From positions 10,957,486 to 11,021,485 of the forward strand of contig OZ025206.1 of NCBI GenBank assembly GCA_964019055.1: a stretch of DNA of 64,000 bases, written 5' to 3'. Under the pieces are notes generated by a model. It did not search any database. It saw nothing but the letters and a program-made list of their open reading frames with translations, and was not told the origin of the DNA. The translations under genes were made by a program, and so were the position numbers. This document shows positions 46,669-59,900 of the stretch, one piece after another (within the stretch, counting starts at the first letter, position 1; each line of letters starts with the position of its first letter). The DNA is from Anthopleura xanthogrammica. Its lineage: Eukaryota > Cnidaria > Anthozoa > Actiniaria > Actiniidae.

Positions 46669-47155
46669 AGCTGTATCCTGTTGGGAACTGCACTCTAGGG
46701 ACTCACTACATGTCTTATCACTTGTACAAACAACATCTGCCCTCACGCCCGTTCGCCTATTTTACTTTACTTCTATTATGGTTACCGTGTTAATCAAAAA
46801 TTGTGTAAAAAAATTGTTAAATTTAGTATAGCCTGTCATACTTTACACGAAGTTAATCTCGATAAAAGCCGGCTGTCGTATGTGCGATACAAGATTTCAA
46901 AACTTTGCGAACTCAGCAACATCCTGTTGCCGAGCTGCACTTAGAGACTCGTAACTGTGACAGCCATCACATCATCAAGATACGGTACAGACAACATCCG
47001 TCCTCACGCCTCTAGTATGTTTTTCTTTTCCAAACACAAGGAATTACTAGCATCAAGTTACTCAAACAGACGGCACAGCGTTTAAAACAGCCGCTATTTC
47101 ACTTCTAGAAACTCCTACTGACTTTGAGGAACATTTTGCAGTTTAATGAAGAACC

Positions 47156-47255
47156 ATGCAATACTTTCGTCTCCAATTCTTGTCGATTTGCTTTACTTTT
47201 CTTTTTATGGCTGCAGATGTTTCGCTTGTTTCAGGCACGAATATAGATGGTGAAG
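47156..47255 (+). CDS. Gene B exon 1: signal peptide
   Basis: ATG with A at -3 opens a leader of about 27 residues: MQYFRLQF, a hydrophobic core (LSICFTFLFM) and a likely cleavage near VSLVSG. The exon closes NIDGEG at a phase-1 gtaaga donor. The strongest evidence that gene B is separate from gene A. Confidence 0.88.
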
Positions 47256-50200
47256 GTAAGAATCTAGAATACCTAAGTTATGCTTTTATTTGAATTTCCT
47301 TTAAATTTCATAATAATGAAATACCCTGAAACAACCTCTGGACTTGTCAAAGTCAGGGCAGCTCACAGATGATACTCCAGGACCCGTCTGTTGTGTGCTC
47401 CATGGTAAATATGCTATAACAATGAATACACTTATGGATACCATTTATAGTTCGCTGTGCAACTAGGAAAACATTTAGTATATATTCCTACAGTAATTGA
47501 CAGCTTCAACAGTTCTCAATGTCCTGTTAAGGCCCGTTTACACTGGCAATTTTTGCGGCGATTTTTGAAAATAAGATATATATTTTGTCCAGGTAATCTT
47601 GGTGTCCCTAATAAAACTTTAAAAATCCTTTACCATTCTTGACTATGACAATTGCCGCAACAATCGCAACAAAAATCGCAGCAAAATTCGCCAAGGTAAA
47701 CGGGCTTTTTATAGGCATTGTACACGATTAGTAGCCGCATATCTCATGGTCATTCCCTTATCAAATCATCAACAGTGGAACCTTTATAAGCTAAACTAAA
47801 ATCACTAAAGGATCAAAGGAGGTTCTCTATTCCATCCCCTCTCCCCCAAGAAGCAATTATCCATTACTATTTTGATTTATAAACTCAAAGCTGAAAGCTT
47901 GTCAGTCTGAGGATTTTATCAATTTATTAAGGAAATATTATTTTGGCTTTAAATTGGACGTATGTCTAAAGACGTGACCTTAAACCAGAAGGAGGTTTCC
48001 GTATAAATAGCCACAGTAGCTCACTCTTCCTATGGAAGCCAAATGTTTTCAAATTTTATCTAGATCTCGCCTTGCAACTTTCTTTTGCCCCTAAGATGCC
48101 ATGCAGGTAGGGACATAGAGAATCTGGAAAGAGGGCACTCGAGGAGTGGGAACTTCAAGTTTACTTAGGCCTTCCCCCAGACGCCTTTCACCTCCCCTCC
48201 CCAATCTTGGGTTGACATTAATGCTGATAAACGATAACAGTCTTATAAAACATACAACATCTTTGTATTTTTGTTTCAGGGCCAAAAGAATGTTTCTTAC
48301 CCATCAATCTTGCACTTCTAGTCGACATGTCGTATTTCAAGACAAGCTTCGACCTCAAAGCCTTTAGTTCTGTTAAAAACTTCATAAAACACGTGAACTC
48401 GCTTCTTGGTGTGTATAATACACATGTGACAGTGGTCACTTATGATGACGTCACTGCTACGTTACTAGCAATACGTGACGATGTTAATTATGACGTCAAA
48501 CAGTTCGATGTTGCTATCAACAATTTGCAATATCCTTTTAATTTTCACGAGCTGGTAAGCATACGTAATTCACTTAACACTAACCTCTTTAGCTTGGGCA
48601 TAATGTTTTCCCATTTCAGACCGACCACGTGTCATTCCCTAGAGTATCATTTCTTTGTTTAACGATTGTGCATAAGAAGACACATGAACGATGAATACGA
48701 CTCAAGCAAAAAAAATCCTATTCTCAAGAGAATGACACATGCTAAAAGGGTCTAATATTATCTAATAAAACCTACCCATCTCTACAATCAGCAGCAGAAA
48801 AATGATTTGTCATCAAGGCTCGACTACGCTCTACATCTCGCTTCTTCAAGATTATTCAACAGACTTCCAGGAATCCCAAAAGTTCTCATGATATTGGCGA
48901 CTGTGACACAAGCACAAAGTCAACACTTGACGTCTTTGCTAAAATCCCTGGAAAACAAGTCTGTGTATACATTAGTGATAAGGGGGCCAGACGCTGATGC
49001 CCAGCAACTGAGAGCATTTGTCAAAAACGATCAAGATGTGGTTGAAATCGAGAAACTAGAGAACCTGCCATTGTCTACTTATAACATCACAAGGCAGATT
49101 TGCCTAAATTCAGGTAAATAACTTGTCACCAAAATCTGAATCATTTCTCCATTTATTCTCTTTTTCCCACATTTTTGGTTCACATTCTTTTTCTATTACA
49201 TCCACAGCTCCAGAGAAATGCATCCACAGAACAGACGTCCTCTTCTTGATCCAAACAAGTGAACATTTCCAAAGCCCAAATGGCAAGCATCTTATAAACT
49301 TTGTTACTTCAATGACACACGCTCTAAATGTGGGTACTTATGGTTCTCGTGCTGCTGTCATACTAGTAAGAGAAACCTCAGAGATTCTAATAGGTTTTAA
49401 TGAAACTTCGACGCTCCAAGACTTTGTGTCCGCTGTTCAGCAAAAGCTACAGCATCATAAAACACTCTATAATCGGTATGCAATCAATGGAATCGAGAAG
49501 GCTGTGGCATTAGCTAACCAACTATTTGTTGATCATCGTGCAAGACATGACTTCCCCAGGGTTGTATTATATATCACAGATCAACGGCACTCCAACTATT
49601 TTTATCGCCAAACGTTCTATCAAGCAATCGAAGCGCTGCAGCACACGAAGGCTAAAGTATTTACTGTTGCTGTTGGTGGATCGAGAAGACTAGAGAACTT
49701 AGATTTACCATTGAGTCAACGTATAATTACGTGTGATTGGTTCCCTGACTTACTGATGCACACTAAGGACTTGATGAAGAAGATCTGCACAAGTTTGGGT
49801 ACGAAATAACTGAGTTTAACGCGCGCTTTGCTTCGCGTCGTGGTTTCCTACGCTTCTCTCGTGTTACGAGCCACATTCGTTCTGAAACTTGCAACGCAAC
49901 AATGTTTTGCGACAAGTTGCACGATTTTATTGCTCGTATTTCCGCGTCTTTACTAGCATGTACTCATTGCCAAATGGCGCTGAGAAATTAAAGTTACATT
50001 AATTCAATTGATTTCAATCAAAGTTTGTGATTCGAATCTCTTTACATATGTTTTGCTTGTTCACTTAAGATTTCGACGCTAATTGAGCAATGGCTTTAAC
50101 CTAGTTTGAGATATTAAACATCTTCTGTGCAGTCATCAGTACATCAGTAAGTTTTTCTTTGCCGTCACTTATTTAGTGTTTTTTCTTATTTTGTAGCTCC

Positions 50201-50909
50201 ATATCAATGTACCAAACCAGTTGACATCGTCTTCATCGTCCAAACACCGTCCTCATCACGGATGTTCCTGATGATGAAGCAGTTTATGAAAGACCTGACG
50301 GCTTCATTCCTGGTTTCCGATGATAATGCTAAGTTTGGAGTCATAACGTACGGCAAGTTGGCCTATTTTCGCGTCAAACCAAACCAAATCCATTCAAATG
50401 ATGATTTTATCAAAGCTATAGAGAAGTAAGTTACATAAGTTAGGATGATAGAATATTGTAAACTGCCAATATTGTTTACTCTATGTTACTGTAATCATAA
50501 TACAATGATTTTATCAAAGCTATAGAGAAGTAAGTTACATAAGTTAGGATGATAGAATATTGTAAACTGCCAATACTGTTTACTCTATGTTACTGTAATC
50601 ATAATACAATGATTTTATCAAAGCTATAGAGAAGTAAGTTACATAAGTTAGGATGATAGAATATTGTAAACTGCCATGTTACTTCTATGTTACTGTAATC
50701 ATAATAAGCTACTTTTTGTTTGTTTGTTGTTGTTTTTGTTTTTGTTTTCCTTTTTCACAGCTTCTTCTATTACTTTCTTTTCATTTTGTTTTCTCATTTT
50801 CACAATTCATGTTTGTTTGTTCGTTCCGTCGCTCGCTTGTTCATTGTTTGTTCGTTCCGTCGTTCGCTTGTTCATTGGTTGGTTGTTTCACTTTGTCTGT
50901 TTGTTTGTT

Positions 50910-50952
<43 letters not shown>

Positions 50953-53900
50953 TTGTTTGTTTGTCTGTTTGTCTGTTTGTCTGTTTGTCTGTTTGTCTGT
51001 TTGTCTGTTTGTCTGTTTGTCTGTTTGTCTGTTTGTCTGTTTGTCTGTTTGTCTGTTTGTCTGTTTGTCTGTTTGTCTGTTTGTCTGTTTGTCTGTTTGT
51101 CTGTTTGTCTGTTTGTCTGTTTGTCTGTTTGTCTGTTTGTCTGTTTGTCTGTTTGTCTGTTTGTCTGTTTGTCTGTTTGTCTGTTTGTCTGTTTGTCTGT
51201 TTGTCTGTTTGTCTGTTTGTCTGTTTGTCTGTTTGTCTGTTTGTCTGTTTGTCTGTTTGTCTGTTTGTCTGTTTGTCTGTTTGTCTGTTTGTCTGTTTGT
51301 CTGTTTGTCTGTTTGTCTGTTTGTCTGTTTGTCTGTTTGTCTGTTTGTCTGTTTGTCTGTTTGTCTGTTTGTCTGTTTGTCTGTTTGTCTGTTTGTCTGT
51401 TTGTCTGTTTGTCTGTTTGTCTGTTTGTCTGTTTGTCTGTTTGTCTGTTTGTCTGTTTGTCTGTTTGTCTGTTTGTCTGTTTGTCTGTTTGTCTGTTTGT
51501 CTGTTTGTCTGTTTGTCTGTTTGTCTGTTTGTCTGTTTGTCTGTTTGTCTGTTTGTCTGTTTGTCTGTTTGTCTGTTTGTCTGTTTGTTTGTTTGTTTGT
51601 TTGTCTGTTTGTTTGTTTGTTTGTTTGTTTGTTTGTTTGTTTGTTTGTTTGTTTATTTTAAATGCGTGAATTTCTCAATCATGATATTTCAAACTTTTTT
51701 TTTCCCCCGCTTTTTTAGTTTGCCATTTGAGAAAACAGCGGGAAAGATTGACACAGCGTCAGCAATTCATATGGCAAATACAGAAATGTTTTCGTCTCAT
51801 TCTGGCATAAGACCAGGAGTAACAAAGATTGCAGTATTACTCACATCCAAAGGGATCACATCTTCCTTACCAAAGACAAGGCTCTTCAAGTTATTCATTG
51901 CAACCTTCGGTAAGCAAAATACCTCTGCGAGACTGCACACAGCCAGAGAAGACAAGAACGATTCTATTTTTGTCGAATCCTTTGATCAAATACATCGACA
52001 CTCGCAGAAACTTGGAAAAATATTGTGTAACGTCTCAGGTACGTCTTATATTTTTCAATTGAGTTATCTGTAATAGCCAGTTATCGACGAGTTCTGATTG
52101 GATAAACAATACGGAACAACAAAAAGCGCCTCAGCATTACGGCTTAACGTACCGTGTACGTGCTGTAAGTCAACAAGGAAGTATCCAGTGTTTTTGTTTT
52201 GTTTTTGCTTTTGTTTTGATTCATATCTCTTGTTGCCTTGCCTTACCTTGCATGTGTTTTAACGGAGTGGAGAGATGTTTCCACTCGTGTTAGAACTGCA
52301 CTATCTTACAATTTTCCTAAAATTCTAATTTAGGTTTTCCTGTAAGCCAAGCACCAGTTGATCTGGTATTTATCGTCGACTCCTCTGGCAGTGTTGGTGA
52401 AGAGAACTTCAAAATACAGAAAAACTTTCTGAAATCTTTTCTGAAGACACAGCCTATTGGTCAACATCTAACTCGTATTGGAGTCGTAATTTACAGCCAC
52501 ACAGCTACTGGAGCAATAAAGCTGTTCTCCCACTACCAAATCGATGATTTGTCGGAGGCGATCGATAGCCTAGCGTTTTATGGAAAAACGACAAGAATCA
52601 ACGAGGCGTTGAGGGTGACTGAGCAGATGTTGAGTGAAGGAGGAGACCGAAGACCAGATATACCTGCAATAGCTGTTCTCATCACAGATGGTCTGAAACT
52701 ATCTGCGTCAGGGCGTTCACAACTCAAGGTATTTAATAATACCAATAATAACTAATAATATCTCTTTACATAGGTAGTAAGAACGTTCTGTAAATAAACG
52801 GGAATAGCATAGAAGGAATCTTCTTTTCCCTCCCCTCCCCTCCCCTCCAAAAAACACACATGCACATATCGGTAACAGTTAAACTACCGATGGGTACGCA
52901 GGCACCCCAGTACCCAGCGTACGACTACCTGTAATTGCTGTTAAGGTATTGCTAATCGTTTCATATTTTCTGGATCTTTTCAGCTTGGGCTAATCTTCTC
53001 ATTTTAGACAACGTGTCATTCCCTTGACTATCGTAACTTTGTTTACCAGCCGAGCGCCTTAAAATGTACATGATATGAATATAAACATGTCACCTTATTC
53101 TCAAGGGAACGACAAGTTTGAGGCAATTACAATAATCTTCAACTGACCAATTTACTTATAGGATTTTTATCATAAAAATTACCAGTGTCGACAAGAGGTC
53201 GATCGATACATCATACTTTTCATCATGTGTCACTGACGTTGTTACCATTTTTTATTATCTTTGTTTCTAGCAAGCTATGACTTCATTGCGGAAGAAAGAT
53301 ATCAATGTGATAACCATTGGTGTTGGTAGGAACATAGAGAAAAGAATGACAGTCAAAGATCCACAAGCCGACTTGTTAACAGTAACGTCGTTCACCAAAT
53401 TACACGATGTAATACCTGCATTGCCTTTGAGGATTTGCCAACTAAAAGGTAATCTGTGAGGAGAAACTTTGATTTTTAGGCCTTAAGCTGGAAATACACG
53501 TTGCGGTTTGTCTGCCCGATTCATCGTCCCGACACCATCGGGAAGCAAATCGTGCGTGTAGTTTAGAGCCCGATTCAAGCTCGATTCCAAAAAATTGAAT
53601 CGGCCCGATTCACAAAATCTGTAGCACTGTCACAGATTTTCTCATGTCGGCCCGATCTCGAAATTCAAATCAGGCTTAATCGGCGCACTAAAGTACACGC
53701 ACGATTTGCTTCCCGACATATTCTGACGAATGATCAGGCCAACAATCGCAGCGTGTAGATGGGCCTTTATACCACCGTTGCACGGGAAACTGGAAACTGG
53801 AAACTACATGGGGTGGTGTGAGTTGCTAATACGCCGCCTCTCACCAATGTGGTCATGGGTTCGACCCCCAAGAGGCCTGAGGAGTGTTGCTTGTTGGTTA

Positions 53901-56900
53901 TCTCCTGCGCTTTGAGGTTTTCCCCCCAGTTCACCAGTTTCCCTGCCTCTTCAGATTTTTTGGTACTTGTTTTGCTCTATTGCAATTCGTAGCATCGTGA
54001 AAGTACTTGTTTACTCTAGATTCAATCCCTCGGCTTTTCATGCTTTGAAAATCTACGTTTCAGCTTGATTTACTTTCCCAACCTCTGATTTTCAGAAATT
54101 CCACCATGTGACACCCCTTCAAAATTGATATTCATTGTCGATTCTTCTGACGCTATTTCTCTTCACGAATTCGGAAAAATAAAAGAATTCCTGAAGAGAA
54201 CAGCCATGTCGTTGAACACTGGAGTCAACACTCAAGTGAGCATCATTTCCTATGGTAGACTTGTTTCTATTGACATTGACTTTGATGAAAACATTAGCGC
54301 CTATGAGTATTTTAAAAAGATAGACACCAACTTAACTCACCAAGGTGGGAACCAATCCGTGTTACAAGCTATGGACACTGTTCTGAAGATTTTCTCTGAG
54401 AGAGAGCTATCGATCTTTGGTTTCAATAAGTATTGTGTACTATTCTCGCACGGCAAGCAGCAAGAAGCAGTAAATAAGGAAGCACTCGCCAAGTCAATGC
54501 AGTTGCTTAAAGCTCAGCGAGTTAAGGTCTTAGAAGTTGGAATTGGAAAGGCTTCTGCGTCGGGTGTGTTAAGAGAGTATCGTGATGACGTCATTATAGC
54601 TGACTCATTTGAGGGTTTGTCTTCGATGGTATACCCGCTGACCAAAAGGGTGTGCACCGCTTCTGCAGCAGGTAAAATAGCATTGACAAACGTAATCATC
54701 ATCATATATTATTGTCATCATTATTATCTTCATCATATTTACTATTATCTTTTTGTTCTTCGAGCCTTCTCCTCCTTCATCATCCTTCATCACTTCTATT
54801 ATTATCATATTCTTCATCACCATTACCTTCACCATTACCACCATCACCATCACCATCACCATCGTTATCCCCATCACCATCACTATTATGGTCTCTTTTC
54901 TATCTTCTTCTTCTTCTTCTTCTTCTTCTTCTTCTTCTTCTTCTTCTTCTTCTTCTTCTTCTTCTTCTTCTTCTTCTTCTTCTTCTTCTTCTTCTTCTAT
55001 CTTCTTCTTCTTCTTCTTCTTCTTCTTCTTCTTCTTCTTCTTTTTCTTCTTCTTTATCGTTATTCTTTCATCACTTTCATCACATCATCATCTTTACCAT
55101 GCTCGTCATCACCATCGTTTTTATTATTATTTCTTCTAATTTTCTTTTCCTCCTCATCCTCCTTCTTTCCTTTAATGATATTGGCATCAATGAACCATGG
55201 CGTAAGTTCGTTTTCGTGCGCGCATGAACGGTTCACGAACCGCGGTCGTTTTTTGCACTGTAATCCTTCATTTCCACTGAAATGGTCTTGGTAATAACTA
55301 TACTAACTCTTTCTTCTTTCTTTGCTTTTTATGCAGAATATATCTACTGTGAAGGGTTGGCAGACGTAGTTTTCCTTGTCGATTTGTCAGTTTCATTCAA
55401 GGACTACAACCATCAGCTATCTTTCATCAAACGACTTGCAAGAAGGCTGAATATTTCTCCTGAGTTCAGTCAAGCTGCTGTGGTCTTGTATTCTGTGTTT
55501 GGTGATATTGTGGTCAATCTGAACGATAACCCGACGTTCAGACAATTCGAGAGAGCAATTGACAGATTACGTTATCGTAAAGGAGAAAGAAGAATAGTAG
55601 ATAGAGCTTTGCGTGCTGTTTGGAGGAAAGTCTTTACTAAGCGAAATGGAGCAAGGAAATACGCCCCAAAGGTATGTGATTGTTTGCTTGCTTGCTTATT
55701 TCTTGCTTGATTTTTTACTTTTTTTGCTTGTTTACTTGTTTGTTTGTATCCTTGTTTGCTTGCTTGCTTCAGTGCTTGCTTGCTTGCTTGTATCTTGCTT
55801 GCTTGCTTCTTCATGGTTTCTTTGCTTCTTTGCTTTCTTGCTTGCTTTTTTGCTCGTTTACTTGTTGGTTTGTTTCCTTGCTTCTTTGCTTGTTTGCTTG
55901 CTTGTTTGTTTGCTTGCTTGTTTGCTTGTTTGTTTGCTTGTTTGTTGGTGATTGTTCGTTTGTCTGTTTCCCTCTATTTGACATGATTATCTTGTTAGGT
56001 TGTTATAGCGCTGGTTGGTGGTAAGCTGTCCGGGTCAGTCGATACCCTATCAACGTCAGCCATACCGTTCCATGATCAAGGCATTCCTGTCCTAGCCATA
56101 GGGAAAACAAGATCAGTCAGCAAAGAAGAGCTCCTACCACTCGTTCTATCGACGCAAGATATTACTCTGGTCAATTCGTTTGAAAATCTCATAACGCTTA
56201 GCGATAAAATAGCAAGCTCTGTGTGTCAAATCACAAGTAAGTATTCTAAAATCCACTGGTTATATAAGTTTAACAGCCTATATATTTGTCTAGTCAGTTT
56301 CTTTTTTTTATGAAACATTTACAAACGTGTTGGCCAAATATATTGCCTTTCTGTGGTGCCGCAGGGCCATTAGAGCAAATTTTGTATGACTGTGAAAAAA
56401 TCATGGTACGGAAAACTGTGCCTTGACCGTGAAGGTACCGTGTCCAAGCATTCTGGTTGGATGAGCAGTCATCTTCTCTTGCTGTGATTGCCGTGCCGTG
56501 CCGTGCCGGTTCACCGACAAACGAAAACTGCTCTAGCTGGGTTATAAACCGCCCCCTCGCTCTACCAGTGTTCATTTATTCATTCACTCATATTATTGCT
56601 TTGATTTTGTGTTGCAAAACAAAGAACCAAAAGTGTGCTCTGAGTTCATGGATGTTGCTGTTCTAATGGACGCCTCGGGGAGTGTTGGCGAAGAAGACTT
56701 TGAAAAAGAAAAGCAGTTTGTCAGTTCTTTGGCACGTGTACTTTGTATTGAGAAGGGTGATACACGCCTTGCTGTGGTTAGTTACAGCAATTCAGCCAAG
56801 GTAAGATCTCAACCAAGAGCACCAAACAACTTACTATAGTTAGTAGAACATCGCTCTACTTCACTTCACTAACAACTTACTATAGTTAATAGACCATCAT

Positions 56901-59900
56901 TCTACTGTATGACAAGAATGAGGCTAGAATCCTCTCCCGGCAGGATTGTCTTCATTTCACTAACAACTTATTATAGTTAGTAGAACATCATTCTACTGTA
57001 TGACAAGAAAGAAGCTACAATCCTCTCCTGGCAGGGTTGTAATCTTCACTTCAATTCCCGGTGCAGTAATCTGACCAATCAGGGATACACTTTATGTATA
57101 ACTAAAACTTCTAACAGTAAATACAGTATCGTTGCTATCTTTGAAGCCTATAGCTCATCATAAGAAAGTATGATATATGGTTGTAGTTTTGCTCAGACTC
57201 GTGATTTTAGAATAAATATCTTTGTCAATTGGAGCACACCTTTTATTCCAAAGGCTGATGCACCTTCGTCTTCGTATTTTGGCGCAAACGTTCCCGCCAA
57301 ATTTAAAGGAATTTTATCCGCATAAGCCATCAAGAGACCCGACTGTTCTTGCCAACAAAAAAAAAGGAATTTGAGATTATTGGAGGGAAGCGTTTTGCCC
57401 CCCTTCCTATGTTGCGCCCTCTCCCCTCCTCAAAAAAACAAACAAGATCTTACAACTGAACAACGAATGTTCCGCATTTTTACTGTACTTATTCGAATCC
57501 TTATTTGACCAAAGTTTGCATCCAAAACTTTATGAATTATGAATTGCTTTAATCAAACCAGCCTGACGAAGAAGCATTACATCTTTAGTGAATAGGAAAG
57601 GTTAAGTGCAAAAACAGGCCTTTTTGATCATGGGAAATAAGTAGAATATCATAAGACATACCTTTGCTCGCTCCTCGGCAAGGTGTTCTTCATAATTACC
57701 AACAGTTGTTAGAAACCAAGCCAAAAACATTGCATAAGAATCTGATTAAGAGATTTATGCAATGCTTATGATATCGAAGGGTGGACTGCATGGATGAAGT
57801 TCTTTGACGTCAAGAATGATTCAAATGTTGTTCTAGAACGATCTTGACTTTCAAGATAAACATTTTATAGAGTGATTTTACTTTATATGCGAAAGAAAGA
57901 AATTGCTTGTTAATGTGAAATAGTCAAAAAGGCACAATAGAAAGTTGATGGACTTTACGTTTTATCAAAGATTGTATCTCCAAAAGACTTTGTTATATTA
58001 AACCCTGAAACAACCTCTGGGCTGACCTAAATCAGGGCATGGCTAACCTACAGACGATGAGAATTTGAGGCATTAGGGTTTTTTGCATGGAGGGATGAAA
58101 TCGGGATAACCCAATTGTGTTGCTATCCGCGATATTTGACTTCTATAAGATTGATGTATTTGTTTGATTCATGTCCCTGTTCTTATTAGGTTCACATTCA
58201 CTTGTCAAACTCCACCGATCAAGACCAATTTAACGAAGAGCTGAGACAAATCCCCTACACTGGGTTAACGACTAATATTCATCTTGCATTACACGTCGCT
58301 GACAGCAAAGTCTTTGAAGAAGGAAGATCCTTCCGCCCATACGTAACACGAATCATCATCCTTCTCACAGATGGACGCCAGACTCGACACCCAGGAGACG
58401 TATTCCACACAGACTCAGTTCAAATTCTCCGAGAAAATGGAATCAAGCGCGTAGCAGTTGGGGTCGGGCGAGGCTATGATATGCAGGAACTAGCGGAGAT
58501 AGTTGATGAGAAACAACATGTCATTACTGTGCGTGACTTCGTAGAACTTCAGTCATCTGTGTATCCTGTATTTGACAGATTATGTCAATTAGCCGGTAAG
58601 TGGAAAAGTAACACGTTCAGTTGATTTGAATGTTGTTAATTACTCGTTAGGGAGTACCCAGGCACGGAATAGAGTATCCAGATCTGTCAGTCTGGATTGA
58701 GAAGATAACGAGAGACACGTAACGACTAAAACAGATTTCACGTGGAAGAAAGGCACACGACATCGTAAAAGTTTCACTTCAACACCAAACAATCAGAATA
58801 TGCTAACATAGAGAACCCTAGATTCAGGTCCAGCACCGGAATAGGGGGTGGGGTGGGAAGGGGTGAGACATGAAGAACAGAAGCGTCTGTAGCTCAATTT
58901 AGCAATCATGATACTTATTGAGCGCGACAAATACAATTAACGATTGAAAATGTTTGCATTACAACTGACATGCAACAAATATCTTGACATATTATGATTT
59001 ATTTGAATAATAAGTTCTTTGCAGCAAATGGCATCCAGATAGTAGAATTGTAGTTGCTTGAGGTGGGAACTACATTCCATTGAAGCAACAAAAGTGATGA
59101 GCAAATAACATCATCGCTTTTTTTCCCTCAGTTCGTATACATGATGATTTAGAAGTAGTGTGAAGCTGAAACTGTCGCATCTTTTCCTTCTTTTTCCTTA
59201 TCTTCGTCAACAATTTTTTTCATATTTACGAAATGGTTGGAATACAAGTCAAATATTGATGACCTAAAAAGGAAAAAAATGTTTATCAAAAAGAAAACTC
59301 ACATTTTAAAAGATTTGTGCAAAATGGTTCTTTTAAGAACAGAAAATGATTGCTGCAAGAGCAAAGTAGAACTGAAACCAAGCATCGTGATTGATTGCGT
59401 ACTAGTTGCTTGTTTATAATTGCTGCAGGCACCCGAAGAAGAAACATTAGGAGTTCACAATACCTTGGGTTTTACGCGATGCAGAATCAAGCTAAAAACA
59501 TATGATTTCTCAGCAGTTCCTTATTAGATGAGAAATGTGAAATTTTAGTTCTAAAAAGGAAGAAAAAATGATAAAATGTTACGATGAATTTTTTTTTTCC
59601 AGCGGTCAAAAAATGCGAGTACCCCGTTGCTGTCACCTTCATTCTTGGTTCCTCAAAAACTCTCAGCAAAAAAAAGTTTCAAAAGCTGAAAGAATTCATG
59701 AAAGCCGTCAGCGATAAATTCACCATCTCACCCTTCCATACAACAGTAGGGATAATCATCTTAACCAAGCATAAATCTATAATCTTCAATCTCGGACAAT
59801 TCACTACAAACCAAGATTTCAATGATGCTGTTGATGATATTCCTTATATTAATGAGACAATGAGACTCGATGAAGCTATGCTGACAGCTACTTCACTCTT

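Larger units (their letters stand above)
45821..47155 (+). other. Intergenic region between genes A and B
   Basis: Holds a short hairpin, a 19-bp tandem repeat, a family-1 MITE and a diverged direct duplication (46674..46752 and 46920..47012, sharing ATCCTGTTG and ACAACATC..CCTCACGCC). No clear TATA box near the gene B start; the promoter is presumably here. Confidence 0.65.

Noticed and set aside
50653..52073. Long open frames through the TGTTTGTC array, up to 465 codons
   Set aside because: They are products of the simple repeat and are open in several frames; only the part after 51719 is a real vWA exon, reached by a spliced phase-2 junction.
54712..55294. Poly-Ser, poly-Phe and poly-Leu frames downstream of B5
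   Set aside because: Generated by TTC and CAT microsatellites inside an intron.
55572..56024. Cys/Leu-rich frames and the reverse-strand Lys/Gln/Ser-rich frame
   Set aside because: Both are readings of the TTGC/TTGT tract in the B6 intron.
59237..59419. Lys-rich 60-codon frame in intron B7/B8
   Set aside because: No domain, no good splice sites in phase 1 and no similarity to neighbours.
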